From assembly GCF_010550245.1 (NCBI RefSeq), contig NZ_JAAGLU010000059.1:1-36888 (forward strand): 36,888 bases of DNA, in the 5' to 3' direction. A program made the translations under genes and the position numbers. Under the pieces are notes generated by a model that was not told the origin of the DNA, did not search any database, and saw only the letters and a program-made list of their open reading frames with translations. Every line of letters starts with the position of its first letter. Within the stretch, counting starts at the first letter, position 1. Shown here in pieces: positions 15,848 to 23,783 of this stretch. Origin of the DNA: Streptomyces sp. SID12501 (lineage in GTDB: Bacteria > Actinomycetota > Actinomycetes > Streptomycetales > Streptomycetaceae).

Positions 15848-16090
15848 GTCGGTCAGGGTCACGGACACCTCCGTGCTCGATGTGAAGTGGTCCACCGCCG
15901 GGTGCCTGGCCGGGCTGCCGCGCGATCACCGCGTCGCGGCCAGGTGCTCGCAAGGGTCGTCGTTCGCTGGGCTGCTTCCCGCAGGCGGTGTTCGTCCGGC
16001 GCTGGTTCCTCGACGGCACTCGGCTGGCCCAACTCGCCTGCGACAGCGGCCTGTCGGCCGGGGCGACGGCTCACCGTGACCGCGCTGGAG
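15848..16090 (+). pseudogene. Decayed IS5-like transposase N-terminus
   Basis: The segment VRRWFLDGTRLAQLACDSGL followed by SAGATAHRD resembles the helix-turn-helix of Streptomyces IS5-family transposases (pattern RWFxDGTRxAQLAxDNxxSxxTxYR). It is preceded in another frame by STAGCLAGLPRDHRVAAR. The frames do not join, the DDE part is absent, and the stretch is followed by unrelated sequence. This occupies most of the otherwise gene-free 15.66-16.27 kb. Confidence 0.5.
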
Positions 16091-16275
16091 CGGGCGAAGG
16101 AACCCTGATAATTGTCAGGGACAGCACGGTCTGCGAGTGGCATACCGTCACATCAACCGCGCTTCACAGCACAGTTCTTACGGATATTGGACGTTATGTC
16201 CGTGAAGCGCGTTTAGTCGCACCTTTGCTGGGAGCGGCATCCCTCATCAATAACATGACCATGAGGAGAAGCCCG

Positions 16276-16809
16276 ATGCCTACACCATTTATGCGCCGCC
16301 GCGGAAGCTTTGCGGCGAGAGCCGCCAGCACCCTGGGCGTGCTGGCCGCCGTGGCCGGCCTGACCACTGTCGGCTCCCCCGCCTTCGCTGTGGACGGAAC
16401 CTCCGATACTCACTGCGTCACGGTCATCAGCGGTGTGAAGGCCGGGGAAAAGGCCTCCGCGGTGCGCTCGCACACATGCTTCACGGGGGCGGGGGCGGCC
16501 GCGCAGGCCGAGAGCGCGGCGCCTTCGGCCGCGGCGGCGACGGAACTGATGATCTGGTCGGAGCATTCGGCCTGGGGCGGCGTGTACGACCGGATCTACG
16601 GCTACGACGGTAACTGCAACGCGTCCGGTTACGCGTTCAATCCCAGCACCTGGTGGTCGAACAACCTGTCCTCCTTCCAAGTGCTCAGCGGCTGCAACAA
16701 GTCGTACCTCTCCGGCCCTCGGGGCAATGGTTCGTTCACCGGCAATGTCTCCTACGTCGGGAACACGCTCAACGACGCTGTCACCTACATCAAGGTCTGG
16801 AACGGCTGA
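16276..16809 (+). CDS. Secreted beta/gamma-crystallin-like or I36-inhibitor-like protein
   Basis: From ATG 16276, with a GAGGAGAAG ribosome site just before, this is a 177-residue exported protein. It has an Arg-rich n-region, a hydrophobic core (ARAASTLGVLAAVAGLTTVG) and a cleavage site AFA-VD near residue 38. The mature part begins with a pro-like stretch up to about residue 90. It then has an 85-residue compact domain with Trp, Tyr and Gly spacing like beta/gamma-crystallins and the Streptomyces metalloprotease inhibitors (WGGVYDRIYGYDGNCN, NNLSSFQVLSGC). Four cysteines allow two disulfides. An in-frame extension back to 15988 crosses transposase remnants and is rejected. Function is unknown; a protease inhibitor is one possibility. 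Confidence 0.75.
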   Translation: MPTPFMRRRGSFAARAASTLGVLAAVAGLTTVGSPAFAVDGTSDTHCVTVISGVKAGEKASAVRSHTCFTGAGAAAQAESAAPSAAAATELMIWSEHSAWGGVYDRIYGYDGNCNASGYAFNPSTWWSNNLSSFQVLSGCNKSYLSGPRGNGSFTGNVSYVGNTLNDAVTYIKVWNG

Positions 16810-16850
16810 CGCTCCAGTCGATCGTCGGGGTCGCCGCCCCTGGACCGGCG

Positions 16851-16882
16851 CCGCCCCTGGGTCGCCGCCGGCGCAGGGGCGG
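16851..16882 (+). terminator. Terminator-like hairpin after the crystallin-like gene
   Basis: CCGCCCCTG and CAGGGGCGG form a 9-bp stem around a 14-base loop, about 40 bp after the stop codon. Confidence 0.6.
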
Positions 16883-16975
16883 GGGCCCGGCGTCGCGGGA
16901 GCTCAAGGGCGGGGCCCTGGCTCATCCGGACGGGCGGGCAACCCCTCTCGCGGGACTCTTTCGTAGGATCGGGGC

Positions 16976-17854
16976 ATGTCTGCCAAGTCCCAAGCCGCCT
17001 CCGCGCCGCCGCTGCCCGAACCCCTTCGGGTGGCGGTCGCCGATTCCCACACCCACCTCGACATGCAGTCCGGCACCGTCGCGGAGGGCCTCGCCAGGGC
17101 CGCGTCGGTCGGGGTGACGACGGTCGTCCAGGTCGGCTGCGACATCAAGGGCTCCCGCTGGGCGGCCGAGACGGCGGCCACGTACGAATCCGTCCACGCG
17201 ACCGTCGCCCTGCACCCGAACGAGGCCCCCCGCATCGTCCACGGAGATCCGGACGGCTGGTCCCGGCAGGGAGCGAGGGTCCCCGGCGGAGACGCCGCCC
17301 TGGACGAGGCGCTGGCCGAGATCGACCGGCTCGCCGGGCTTCCGCAGGTCAAGGGCGTCGGGGAGACGGGACTTGACTACTTCCGCACCGGGCCCGAGGG
17401 CAAGGCGGCCCAGGAGCGGTCCTTCCGGGCGCACATCGAGATCGCCAAACGGCACGGCAAGGCGCTGGTCATCCACGACCGGGACGCGCACGCAGACGTC
17501 CTGCGGGTGCTGAAGGAGGAGGGCGCCCCCGAGCGGACCGTCTTCCACTGCTACTCCGGCGACGCGGAGATGGCCGAACTCTGTGCGGCGGGCGGCTACT
17601 TCATGTCCTTCGCCGGCAACATGACCTTCAAGAACGCCCAGCCACTGCGCGACGCGCTCGCCGTGGCCCCCCTGGAGCTGGTCCTCGTCGAGACGGACGC
17701 GCCCTTCCTCACGCCGGCGCCGTACCGGGGCCGCCCCAACGCCCCTTACCTCATCCCGATCACCCTGCGGGCGATGGCCGACGTACGCGGCATCGACGAG
17801 GACACCCTGGCGACGGCCATCGCGGCCAACACCGCACGCGCCTTCGATTACTGA
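16976..17854 (+). CDS. TatD-family metal-dependent hydrolase (DNase)
   Basis: This 292-residue TIM-barrel amidohydrolase has the TatD metal ligands: H-T-H in ADSHTHLDM, Glu in GVGETGLDYFR, His in VIHDRDAH, His in VFHCYSGD and Asp in VETDAPFLTP. TatD proteins act as 3'-5' exonucleases or DNA-repair nucleases and sometimes D-amino-acyl-tRNA deacylases. The N-terminal 20 residues are a non-conserved extension. It precedes rpfB in the same direction by about 100 bp, the same order as in Mycobacterium tuberculosis (Rv1008-Rv1009). Confidence 0.95.
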   Translation: MSAKSQAASAPPLPEPLRVAVADSHTHLDMQSGTVAEGLARAASVGVTTVVQVGCDIKGSRWAAETAATYESVHATVALHPNEAPRIVHGDPDGWSRQGARVPGGDAALDEALAEIDRLAGLPQVKGVGETGLDYFRTGPEGKAAQERSFRAHIEIAKRHGKALVIHDRDAHADVLRVLKEEGAPERTVFHCYSGDAEMAELCAAGGYFMSFAGNMTFKNAQPLRDALAVAPLELVLVETDAPFLTPAPYRGRPNAPYLIPITLRAMADVRGIDEDTLATAIAANTARAFDY

Positions 17855-17957
17855 CAGCACTGACGTGCGTTGACGCTCGGTAGCCGCGTCGCTTTGGAGA
17901 GTGACGGCCGCTCCGCTAGGTTCTGGTGCCCGTCGCCGGAACCTGGAGCGTGTCGTC

Positions 17958-19316
17958 GTGAGCAGTTCGCCGTACGAGACGTACAGCCCCGTCAGCGGGC
18001 CACAACCGCCGTCGCCCTACGGGGCGTACGACCCGCACAACGCCGAGACGGTGGCGTACGGGGTGCCGTACAGGGCGCCGTACGAGGACACCTACCGGCC
18101 CGCCTACGAGCCCCCGGCGCCCCCGGAGCCGCCGATGACGCCCACGCTGCCCCGGCGGCAGCAGGCGGCCCGTGGACGGGCCCGGGAGGGGCGGGCGGCC
18201 AGGCGCCGCAAGGGTTCCGAACGGCCCGACGTCATCCGCCGGTTGCTGCCGCAGGCGCTCGTCGTGGCGTTCCTCGCGGGCGGTACGACGGCCTTCGTCG
18301 CCAAGGACAAGGCGATCGAGCTGAGTGTCGACGGCAAGCCGCGCACCCTGCACACCTTCGCCGACGACGTGACCGAACTGCTGGCCGACGAGGGGGTCGC
18401 GGTCGGTGCCCACGACGTCGTAGCCCCCGCGCCGGGCACCGCACTGGCCAGCGGCGACGAGGTCCGCGTCCACTACGGGCGACCCGTACGGATCACTCTG
18501 GACGGTGAACGGCGCGAGGTGTGGACGACAGCACCCACGGTGGAGGAAGCACTCAGAGAGTTCGGGGTGCGCGCGGAGGGCGCGTACCTGTCGCTCGCGC
18601 GCTCCCAGAAGATCGGCCGCCAAGGACTCACCATCGACGTCCGCACCGAGCGCACGGTGACGATCATGGCGGACGGGCGGGCCCGCACGATCCGTACGAA
18701 CACGGCGACGGTCGCCGAGGCGGTGGAGGAGGCCGGGATCACGCTCCGAGGCGAGGACGCCATCTCGGTGGCCCCCGCGAGCTTCCCGCGCGACGGCCAG
18801 ACCGTGACGGTGCTGCGGGTGACGGGCTCGAAGGAGGTACGCGAGGAGGCGATCCCCTACGACGTGCGGCGCACCCAGGACGCGTCCCTGTTCAAGGGCA
18901 CGGAGGTCGTCGACCAGGCGGGCCGCCCGGGCCTGCGCCGGGTCACCTTCGCCCTGCGCGCGGTCAACGGCGTCAAGCAGAAACCGCGCCGGGTGCGTAC
19001 GGAGGTGGTGCGCGAGCCGCGGGCCCAGCTGGTGAGGGTCGGCTCGAAGCCCATGCCGACGTCGGTGCAGGGGGCGGACCATCTGGACTGGGGGTCGCTG
19101 GCGGCCTGCGAGTCCGGGGGCCGCCCGAACGCGGTGGACCCGTCAGGGACTTACGGGGGTCTGTACCAGTTCGACACGCAGACCTGGCAGAGCCTGGGCG
19201 GTGCGGGGCGCCCGCAGGACGCGACGGCCACGGAACAGACGTTCCGCGCGAAGAGGCTGTATGTGAAGCGGGGGGCGGGGCCTTGGCCGCATTGTGGGGT
19301 GCGGTTGCATGGGTGA
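17958..19316 (+). CDS. rpfB: Resuscitation-promoting factor RpfB-type muralytic protein
   Basis: This 452-residue cell-wall lytic transglycosylase-like protein has a Tyr/Pro-rich cytoplasmic N-terminus (about 1-75) and one membrane anchor (about 97-118, QALVVAFLAGGTTAFVAKDK). Three DUF348 ubiquitin-like repeats follow (ITLDGERREVWTTAPTVEEA and relatives), then a G5-like domain (RRVTFALRAVNGVKQKPRRV), then the Rpf domain. The catalytic Glu is E385 in AACESGGRPN, followed by GTYGGLYQFDTQTWQSLGG. It cleaves peptidoglycan during germination and growth. I set the start at GTG 17958, which has a GGAG site; the 19 codons upstream are not conserved. In related genomes ksgA follows directly; here it is 10.5 kb away. 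Confidence 0.93.
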   Translation: MSSSPYETYSPVSGPQPPSPYGAYDPHNAETVAYGVPYRAPYEDTYRPAYEPPAPPEPPMTPTLPRRQQAARGRAREGRAARRRKGSERPDVIRRLLPQALVVAFLAGGTTAFVAKDKAIELSVDGKPRTLHTFADDVTELLADEGVAVGAHDVVAPAPGTALASGDEVRVHYGRPVRITLDGERREVWTTAPTVEEALREFGVRAEGAYLSLARSQKIGRQGLTIDVRTERTVTIMADGRARTIRTNTATVAEAVEEAGITLRGEDAISVAPASFPRDGQTVTVLRVTGSKEVREEAIPYDVRRTQDASLFKGTEVVDQAGRPGLRRVTFALRAVNGVKQKPRRVRTEVVREPRAQLVRVGSKPMPTSVQGADHLDWGSLAACESGGRPNAVDPSGTYGGLYQFDTQTWQSLGGAGRPQDATATEQTFRAKRLYVKRGAGPWPHCGVRLHG

Positions 19317-19517
19317 GTCACTTATCGGCGGCTTCGGCTTCGGCTTCCGCTCGCACGCCGGCAGCTGATGATCGGCAAGCGCACGGATAGTCGCGAGACG
19401 CGGGAGATGACGGCGCTGCAGGCGACTGGCGAGGCGGTGTCGGAGCGGTTCAGCCTCTGCTCGGCATGAGCATGCTGATATGGAAGACCGCCCGCACTGT
19501 GCGCGAGGAGGCGACAG

Positions 19518-20156
19518 GTGAGTAACCGGCATGCGCGGAAGATGCTGCGGCAGATGGCAAGCGGGGAGCCCGTCGAGGTCACCAACGCCATGGCGACCGT
19601 GAAGAAATTCGCCCAACTCTCCTTCATCGCCCGGCAGTTCGGGTACAAGTACGCGGACGTACGGCAGGGCGGTCGGCCACGGGGCAACGGGCTGGTGTTG
19701 CTGATCGTGCCCGACCCCAGCCCACAGGCCCAGGCACTTGCCGAGCAGAACCGGGCGCGGTACCCGCAGGCAGGCGACGGAGGCACCCTGCCGCCGCTCG
19801 TGCCCGACGAGGTCGAGCTCCTCAAGACCTGCATAGACCTCGACCTTGCCGCCAGATACACCGAGAAGCAGTTGATGGTGCTCACGAGTGTCAGTTTCAG
19901 CACGTCGGCCGTGGGCATCGCCTTCCATCTCGGCACGGACACCAACGCCCTGGTCGCCTCCGGCATCATCTGGGTGGCGCTGATCGCCTGCGTGCCCGTC
20001 GTGCTCGTCATCAACCGGCGCCACAGAGCGAGGCAGGTCGCCCGGCTGAAGGCCGCCGGGTTCACGGCGGTGACCGAACAGAGCGGGCGGATACGGTACG
20101 TTCCGCCGGACGGGCGGCTTCCCGGGAACGGCAATCCGTTCGCCGGAGGGGCGTAG
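19518..20156 (+). CDS. Hypothetical membrane protein with two C-terminal helices
   Basis: This 212-residue protein starts at GTG 19518 behind a strong GAGGAGG ribosome site. The first 115 residues are soluble and basic to mixed in charge (LIVPDPSPQAQALAEQNRAR). Two membrane helices follow at about 119-138 and 145-166, then a short cytoplasmic tail with Gly/Pro. I do not recognise a family. It is the first gene of the accessory island after rpfB. The 200 bp before it hold nothing I can name. Confidence 0.75.
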   Translation: MSNRHARKMLRQMASGEPVEVTNAMATVKKFAQLSFIARQFGYKYADVRQGGRPRGNGLVLLIVPDPSPQAQALAEQNRARYPQAGDGGTLPPLVPDEVELLKTCIDLDLAARYTEKQLMVLTSVSFSTSAVGIAFHLGTDTNALVASGIIWVALIACVPVVLVINRRHRARQVARLKAAGFTAVTEQSGRIRYVPPDGRLPGNGNPFAGGA

Positions 20157-20335
20157 GACCTCCGCTCACCGCCGGGCCCGTGGGTGGGTGGTGCGGCCGG
20201 TGCTGATCGAGCTGACGGTACGCCGGGTGGTGAGGGCGCTGACGGACCCGTCTTGGACGGTGCCGAAGGGGCTGTGTGTCGATGACTTCGTCTCTCCCTT
20301 GCCGCGACCGACAAGATCACGATCTATAGCTGGAC

Positions 20336-20791
20336 CTATGCGCAGGCGCTGACACCGGCGGCGAGTTCACACCACACGAATTTGCCGCGATTCCCGAACC
20401 GGGACAACGGCTGCCACCCCCAGAGATCGGAACAGGCCCGCACTATTCCGAGCCCGCGCCCCCCGTCCTCGGACTCGATGAGCTGCCCCAACTCCTGTGG
20501 AGGCTCCGGCGGTCGGGGGTCGGCGTCCCAGGCTCCGATGCGCAGCACACCGGCGGACCAGCGGACGCGGAGGGCGGCGGGGCCCTTGGTGTGCCGTACG
20601 GCGTTGGACACCAACTCGCTGGCGAGGAGTTCGGCGACGTCGACGAGGCCGATCAGTCCGTGCATGGTGAGGATGAGGCGGGGGGTGCGGCGGCTGACGG
20701 TGACGGCTCGGAGGTCGTTGGGGATGTAGAGGGAGTACTCCCAGGACTCGGGGTCGGACGTGAACTCGGGTTCGGCATCGTTTTCAGGCAT
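20336..20791 (-). CDS. RsbW-like ATP-binding protein (HATPase_c)
   Basis: This 151-residue GHKL ATPase domain is of the anti-sigma-factor kinase type. The N-box is ELLASELVSNAVRHT (E59, N63), the G1-like box IGAWDADPRPP carries Asp in place of the common D-x-S, and the G2-like loop is EDGGRGLGIV. The protein ends with GKFVWCELA. Streptomyces carries dozens of these; many lie beside XRE/DUF397 pairs, as in the whiJ and abaA-type loci, and modulate development or antibiotic production in ways not fully known. It is divergent from the XRE gene at 21018, with 226 bp between. The ribosome site is GGGAG seven bases before the ATG. Confidence 0.9.
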   Translation of the reverse strand: MPENDAEPEFTSDPESWEYSLYIPNDLRAVTVSRRTPRLILTMHGLIGLVDVAELLASELVSNAVRHTKGPAALRVRWSAGVLRIGAWDADPRPPEPPQELGQLIESEDGGRGLGIVRACSDLWGWQPLSRFGNRGKFVWCELAAGVSACA

Positions 20792-20936
20792 GCGTCAACT
20801 CCCGTTCGGTGGTGGGGGTCGCGGTCGGGCGGGTGGTGGCATGCCGCAGCCGTCGTGGCAGGACGGAGTGGTGCGCTTCCGGGGGTCCCGGCGTTCCGCA
20901 GGGTGTGCGTCGCGTCACTGAAGGTAGGGCCATAAT

Positions 20937-20966
20937 TTGGGACCACGCAAGTCGTTGTCGTAATCT
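20937..20966 (+). promoter_or_regulatory. Candidate promoter of the XRE-DUF397 operon
   Basis: TTGGGA (20937-20942) and TAATCT (20961-20966) are separated by 18 bp and lie 52 bp upstream of the ATG at 21018. This is the best sigma70-like match in the divergent gap. Confidence 0.4.
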
Positions 20967-21017
20967 GCCCTCGAATGAGGTCCTGGCTCCAGGGCGGTTG
21001 GGTGCAAGGAGAAACGC

Positions 21018-21869
21018 ATGGCACGCAGGAAGCAGGCCACGGCACGCCAGGAACGTCTGGGTTCCGAGCTGCGAAAACTGCGCGAGGCCGCGGGCCTCAA
21101 AGGGCTTGAAGCCGCCGCGCTTCTCGGTACCGACTCGGCCCAGATCAGCCAGATCGAGTTCGGCACAGCAGGCGTGAGCGAGGATCGCGTACGACGGCTC
21201 GCGGCCCAGTACTCCTGTACGGACGACGAGCTGATCGAAGCCTTGGTGGCGATGGCGACCGACCGGACGCACGGCTGGTGGGAGGAGTACCGGGGCCTGC
21301 TGCCCACGTCGTTCCTCGACCTGTCCGAGTTGGAGTACCACGCCAACTACCGGTGGGACGTGGAATTTCTGCACATCCCTGGGCCGCTCCAGACGGAGGA
21401 CTGCGCACGCGCGCTCTTTTCGAGCCGCGTTCCGGAACTCCCCGAGAGCGAGCTTGAGTTGCGCGTCCGGCATCGAATGCAGCGGCGCGTCATCTTCGAG
21501 GGCCCTCAGCCAGCCCCGTACCAAGCGCTGATCCACGAGGCAGCGCTGCGGATCAAAGTCGGCGGTCGTGCCGCCATGCGGGTCCAGCTCGCCCGCATTC
21601 TGGAACTCTCCGACGCCGAACACATCACCGTGCGCGTCATCCCCTTCGACCTGGACAGCTTCGCCGACACCGGAAGCGCCATGGTGTACGTGGGTGGTGC
21701 CGTCGCGAAACTCGACACCGTGGTACGCGACGCCCCCCACGGCGCGGTCTTCATTGACTCCGAGGCTCAACTCGGCGTTTTCCGAACGCACTTCCGTAGA
21801 GTGGAGGGGGTGGCGCTCGACCCCGAACGGTCGCGAGAACTCATCCACAGGCTGGCGAAGGAGCTGTGA
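21018..21869 (+). CDS. XRE-family regulator with DUF5753 (Scr1/WhiJ-like)
   Basis: This 283-residue DNA-binding regulator has a Cro/CI helix-turn-helix at about 12-70 (LGSELRKLREAAGLKGLEAA, QISQIEFG). A DUF5753 domain covers about 95-275 (FLHIPGPLQTEDCARALF, RMQRRVIFEG, ITVRVIPFDLDSFADTGSAM). Such proteins pair with DUF397 partners. The Scr1/Scr2 pair of S. coelicolor was reported as toxin-antitoxin-like, and WhiJ affects sporulation. The start has an AAGGAG ribosome site. The stop lies nine bases before the ATG of the first DUF397 gene, so they are one operon. Confidence 0.93.
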   Translation: MARRKQATARQERLGSELRKLREAAGLKGLEAAALLGTDSAQISQIEFGTAGVSEDRVRRLAAQYSCTDDELIEALVAMATDRTHGWWEEYRGLLPTSFLDLSELEYHANYRWDVEFLHIPGPLQTEDCARALFSSRVPELPESELELRVRHRMQRRVIFEGPQPAPYQALIHEAALRIKVGGRAAMRVQLARILELSDAEHITVRVIPFDLDSFADTGSAMVYVGGAVAKLDTVVRDAPHGAVFIDSEAQLGVFRTHFRRVEGVALDPERSRELIHRLAKEL

Positions 21870-21877
21870 GGCATTCC

Positions 21878-22078
21878 ATGGACACCCTCGGCACCTGGCG
21901 GAAGTCGTCCTACTCCGGCGGGGGCGATGGTAACTCCTGCGTGGAGATCGCCAACTCGCGCGCACTCATAGCCGTCCGCGACTCCAAGACCCCGGCCCGA
22001 GCGACTCTGACCTTCCCGACTGGAGCCTTCGCCTGTTTTGTCGAGGCGCTTAAGTCACCCACGGGGTGCCCCCAGTGA
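21878..22078 (+). CDS. DUF397-domain small protein (first copy)
   Basis: This 66-residue protein is nearly all DUF397: the family signature GTWRKSSYSGGGDGNSCVEI, then IAVRDSKTPARATLTFP and FVEALKS. Its role is unclear; in the Scr1/Scr2 case the DUF397 member is the partner that the XRE protein counters. I chose ATG 21878, preceded by a TGAGG site, over GTG 21866, whose ribosome site is too close. It overlaps the next gene by four bases (GTGA). Confidence 0.9.
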   Translation: MDTLGTWRKSSYSGGGDGNSCVEIANSRALIAVRDSKTPARATLTFPTGAFACFVEALKSPTGCPQ

Positions 22079-22284
22079 CCACTCTCGGTGCCTGGCGGAA
22101 GTCGTCCTATTCGAGTTTTGGCGACGGCGACTCCTGCGTCGAAATAGCAGACCACCGCGCCCGAGTAGCCGTACGGGACTCCAAGGACCCCGCCTACGGC
22201 ACCCTCACCTTCCCGACCGTCGCCTTCGCCCCCTTCGTCGAGTCCGTCAAGTCGCCCACCCGTAAAGCCACTTCCGCACCCTGA
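22075..22284 (+). CDS. DUF397-domain small protein (second copy)
   Basis: This 69-residue paralogue of the preceding gene has LGAWRKSSYSSFGDGDSCVE, VAVRDSKDPAYGTLTFP and FVESVKS. The GTG start overlaps the TGA of the first copy, so it is translationally coupled. The two copies are related at DNA level but no longer nearly identical, so the duplication is not recent. A second start at GTG 22066 would add three residues. Confidence 0.88.
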   Translation: MTTLGAWRKSSYSSFGDGDSCVEIADHRARVAVRDSKDPAYGTLTFPTVAFAPFVESVKSPTRKATSAP

Positions 22285-22340
22285 ACTCGTGCGTCCCTCA
22301 CTGGCGACGCGGGGTGAGGACTTCGAAGAGAGCCCCGGTG

Positions 22341-22598
22341 TCACATCGTCGATGTCCGGGACGAGGTAGGAGTGCTTCCGGCCCATGGGTCTCCCACGCT
22401 CACCTGAAGAGAGTGGGGAGGCCGCTGCTCAGCCTCGGACGAGTCGTCGGCCAGCACCCAGATCGCGACCATGGCGAAGAAGCCGATGATGAGAAGTGCC
22501 GGCAGACCCAGGATGAGGGCGACCACCCACCACCTGGTCCGTCCCGAGGGGGCCTGGATGTCCTCGTGCCCCACCGGCACGCCCTGTGTCGTTCCCAT
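22341..22598 (-). CDS. Small single-pass membrane protein, unknown
   Basis: This 85-residue protein has a polar N-terminus, one strong transmembrane helix at about 27-50 (WWVVALILGLPALLIIGFFA) and a Ser/Pro/Thr-rich tail. The start is the ATG at 22596-22598 with a GAAGGA site. An in-frame ATG nine bases upstream lies too near that site. It is convergent with the DUF397 genes. I do not recognise a family, and expression is uncertain. Confidence 0.55.
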   Translation of the reverse strand: MGTTQGVPVGHEDIQAPSGRTRWWVVALILGLPALLIIGFFAMVAIWVLADDSSEAEQRPPHSLQVSVGDPWAGSTPTSSRTSTM

Positions 22599-22779
22599 GA
22601 GATCCATCCTTCGTTCGCCGGTACATGTCGCCAACCCATCCAACCAGGAGCTTCACCTCGTCCCGCGCTCAGCCTCCTCCAACTCGGTCTGTACTCAATC
22701 AGGTTGGCAACACGACGGAGGTCCGCCCGCAGGCAGACCCCGCTGCTGCACCTCCTGCGCCGACGCGTCACCAGCCAGG

Positions 22780-22834
22780 GTCCGGGGTGAATTCCGCCCC
22801 CGCGAGGTGAGTTCGGCGTGGGCGGCGTCCAGGA
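22780..22834 (-). pseudogene. 55-bp fragment of a VOC/glyoxalase gene
   Basis: The segment is nearly identical to 29341-29400 inside the VOC gene at 29.2-29.6 kb. On the minus strand both read DAAHAELTSRG, but here a single-base difference breaks the frame afterwards. Nothing else of the gene is present around it. It looks like recombination debris from this gene or a close relative. Confidence 0.7.
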
Positions 22835-23164
22835 CGAGTTGCGATACCTGGTGGCTCACCCCACGGCCGCCGGGCGGTTCAACGACCTGTGACCGTACCT
22901 GTGCTCCGAGGGCACCGCCTGGCCGGCCGCCTACGCCTCGGTGCCTCACATCGTCACCATCGCGCGCGGGCTTCCCGCCGCCGATCGCGATGACTACCTC
23001 TACGTCATCGGCCTCGTGGCCATCTGCTCCGGCGAACTCGGAGAGGTCCCGGACGACCCGCCCGGCGACATCGCGGACGCCTACCGAAACGCCCTCCCCG
23101 AGGCGCTGACCATCCTCGCGGTCACGCCGGTCACGCCGGAGCACGTCCAGATCACGACCCGCTA
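22830..23164 (+). pseudogene. Stop-interrupted, IS-truncated hypothetical gene
   Basis: One frame reads VQDELRYLVAHPTAAGRFND, then L and an in-frame TGA (22890-22892). It continues PYLCSEGTAWPAAYASVPHI and on through LPEALTILAVTP until the IS630 end at 23165. The coherent reading on both sides of the stop shows a once-real protein of a Streptomyces hypothetical family that I cannot name. The N-terminus is joined to a VOC fragment and the C-terminus is cut off by the IS end. A product starting after the stop would be too short to fold fully. Confidence 0.65.
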
Positions 23165-23276
23165 CTCAGGTTGAACTCGTAGAGCCTGCGGGGTCGTGAC
23201 GGTTCGTGATCCCTGCGGTGCGACGGGATCATGAGGTATGCGCAGAGGGGCGGGTATACGCCCGTCGAGCAGGAGA
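23165..23276 (+). mobile_element. Left IS630-type end fragment (112 bp)
   Basis: It begins exactly after a TA (23163-23164), the target of IS630/Tc1-type elements. It carries the element's end and the first codons of its transposase (MRYAQRGGYTPVEQE). It is nearly identical to the reverse complement of 25237-25349. After 23276 the similarity stops and IS21-like sequence begins, so the rest of this copy is gone. Confidence 0.8.
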
Positions 23277-23658
23277 GATCCACAAGACGCACCGGGAGGT
23301 CATCGGCGAGCGGGCGGCCCGTGAGCACGCGGCCCTCAAACCGCTGCCGCCGACTCCGTATCCGGTGGCCGAGCGGCACCTGCGGCCAGTCGGTAAGGAC
23401 TGCCTGGTCGCCTTCGGCGGCAATCTCTACTCGGTGCCCGCCCGTCGCGTCCGCCCGCGCCAGCTGGTGGAGATCCGGGCGACGAAGTCACAGGTCATGC
23501 TGCACTCCACCGCTCCGGACGCCAGCGGCGAGACGCTGCTGGCCATGCATCCGCGGGCGGTCGGCCGCGGGGCGCGCACCGCGACGGTGACGAAGCCCGG
23601 GCGGGCCAGGCCGCAGGCAGCGTCCTTGGGCACGCGAAGACCCTGCCGTGCAGGGTGA
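23277..23658 (+). pseudogene. IS21-family IstA transposase, C-terminal fragment
   Basis: The frame reads EIHKTHREVIGERAAREHAA, PYPVAERHLRPVGKDCLVAF and GGNLYSVPARRVRPRQLVEI. This is the C-terminal beta-barrel region of IS21 IstA (Mu-type) transposases (pattern VxFEGNxYSVPxxxxGxxVEVR). The catalytic core is missing on the 5' side. The last 40 residues (from about 23540) lose similarity. There is no functional product. Confidence 0.7.
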
Positions 23659-23783
23659 TCAGCGCGATCCAGCTCGACCAGGGCGGCGCCGGTTCGCTCC
23701 GGCGTACAACCTCAGCCCCGGGTGCGCTGTCTAACGGGTAATCAGAAACCCACGGCACCACTCCCGCGAAGGGGCTGCTCGGC

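Noticed and set aside
15988..16275. N-terminal extension of the crystallin-like protein
   Set aside because: It would cross IS-like debris and place a signal peptide inside the protein; a good ribosome site precedes ATG 16276.
19317..19517. Possible tRNA or attachment site at the island's left border
   Set aside because: I found no cloverleaf, no CCA-type end and no direct repeat matching the right border near 29.8 kb.
20157..20335. Possible small gene between the membrane protein and the HATPase gene
   Set aside because: Short open stretches exist but none has a ribosome site with start or a recognisable product.
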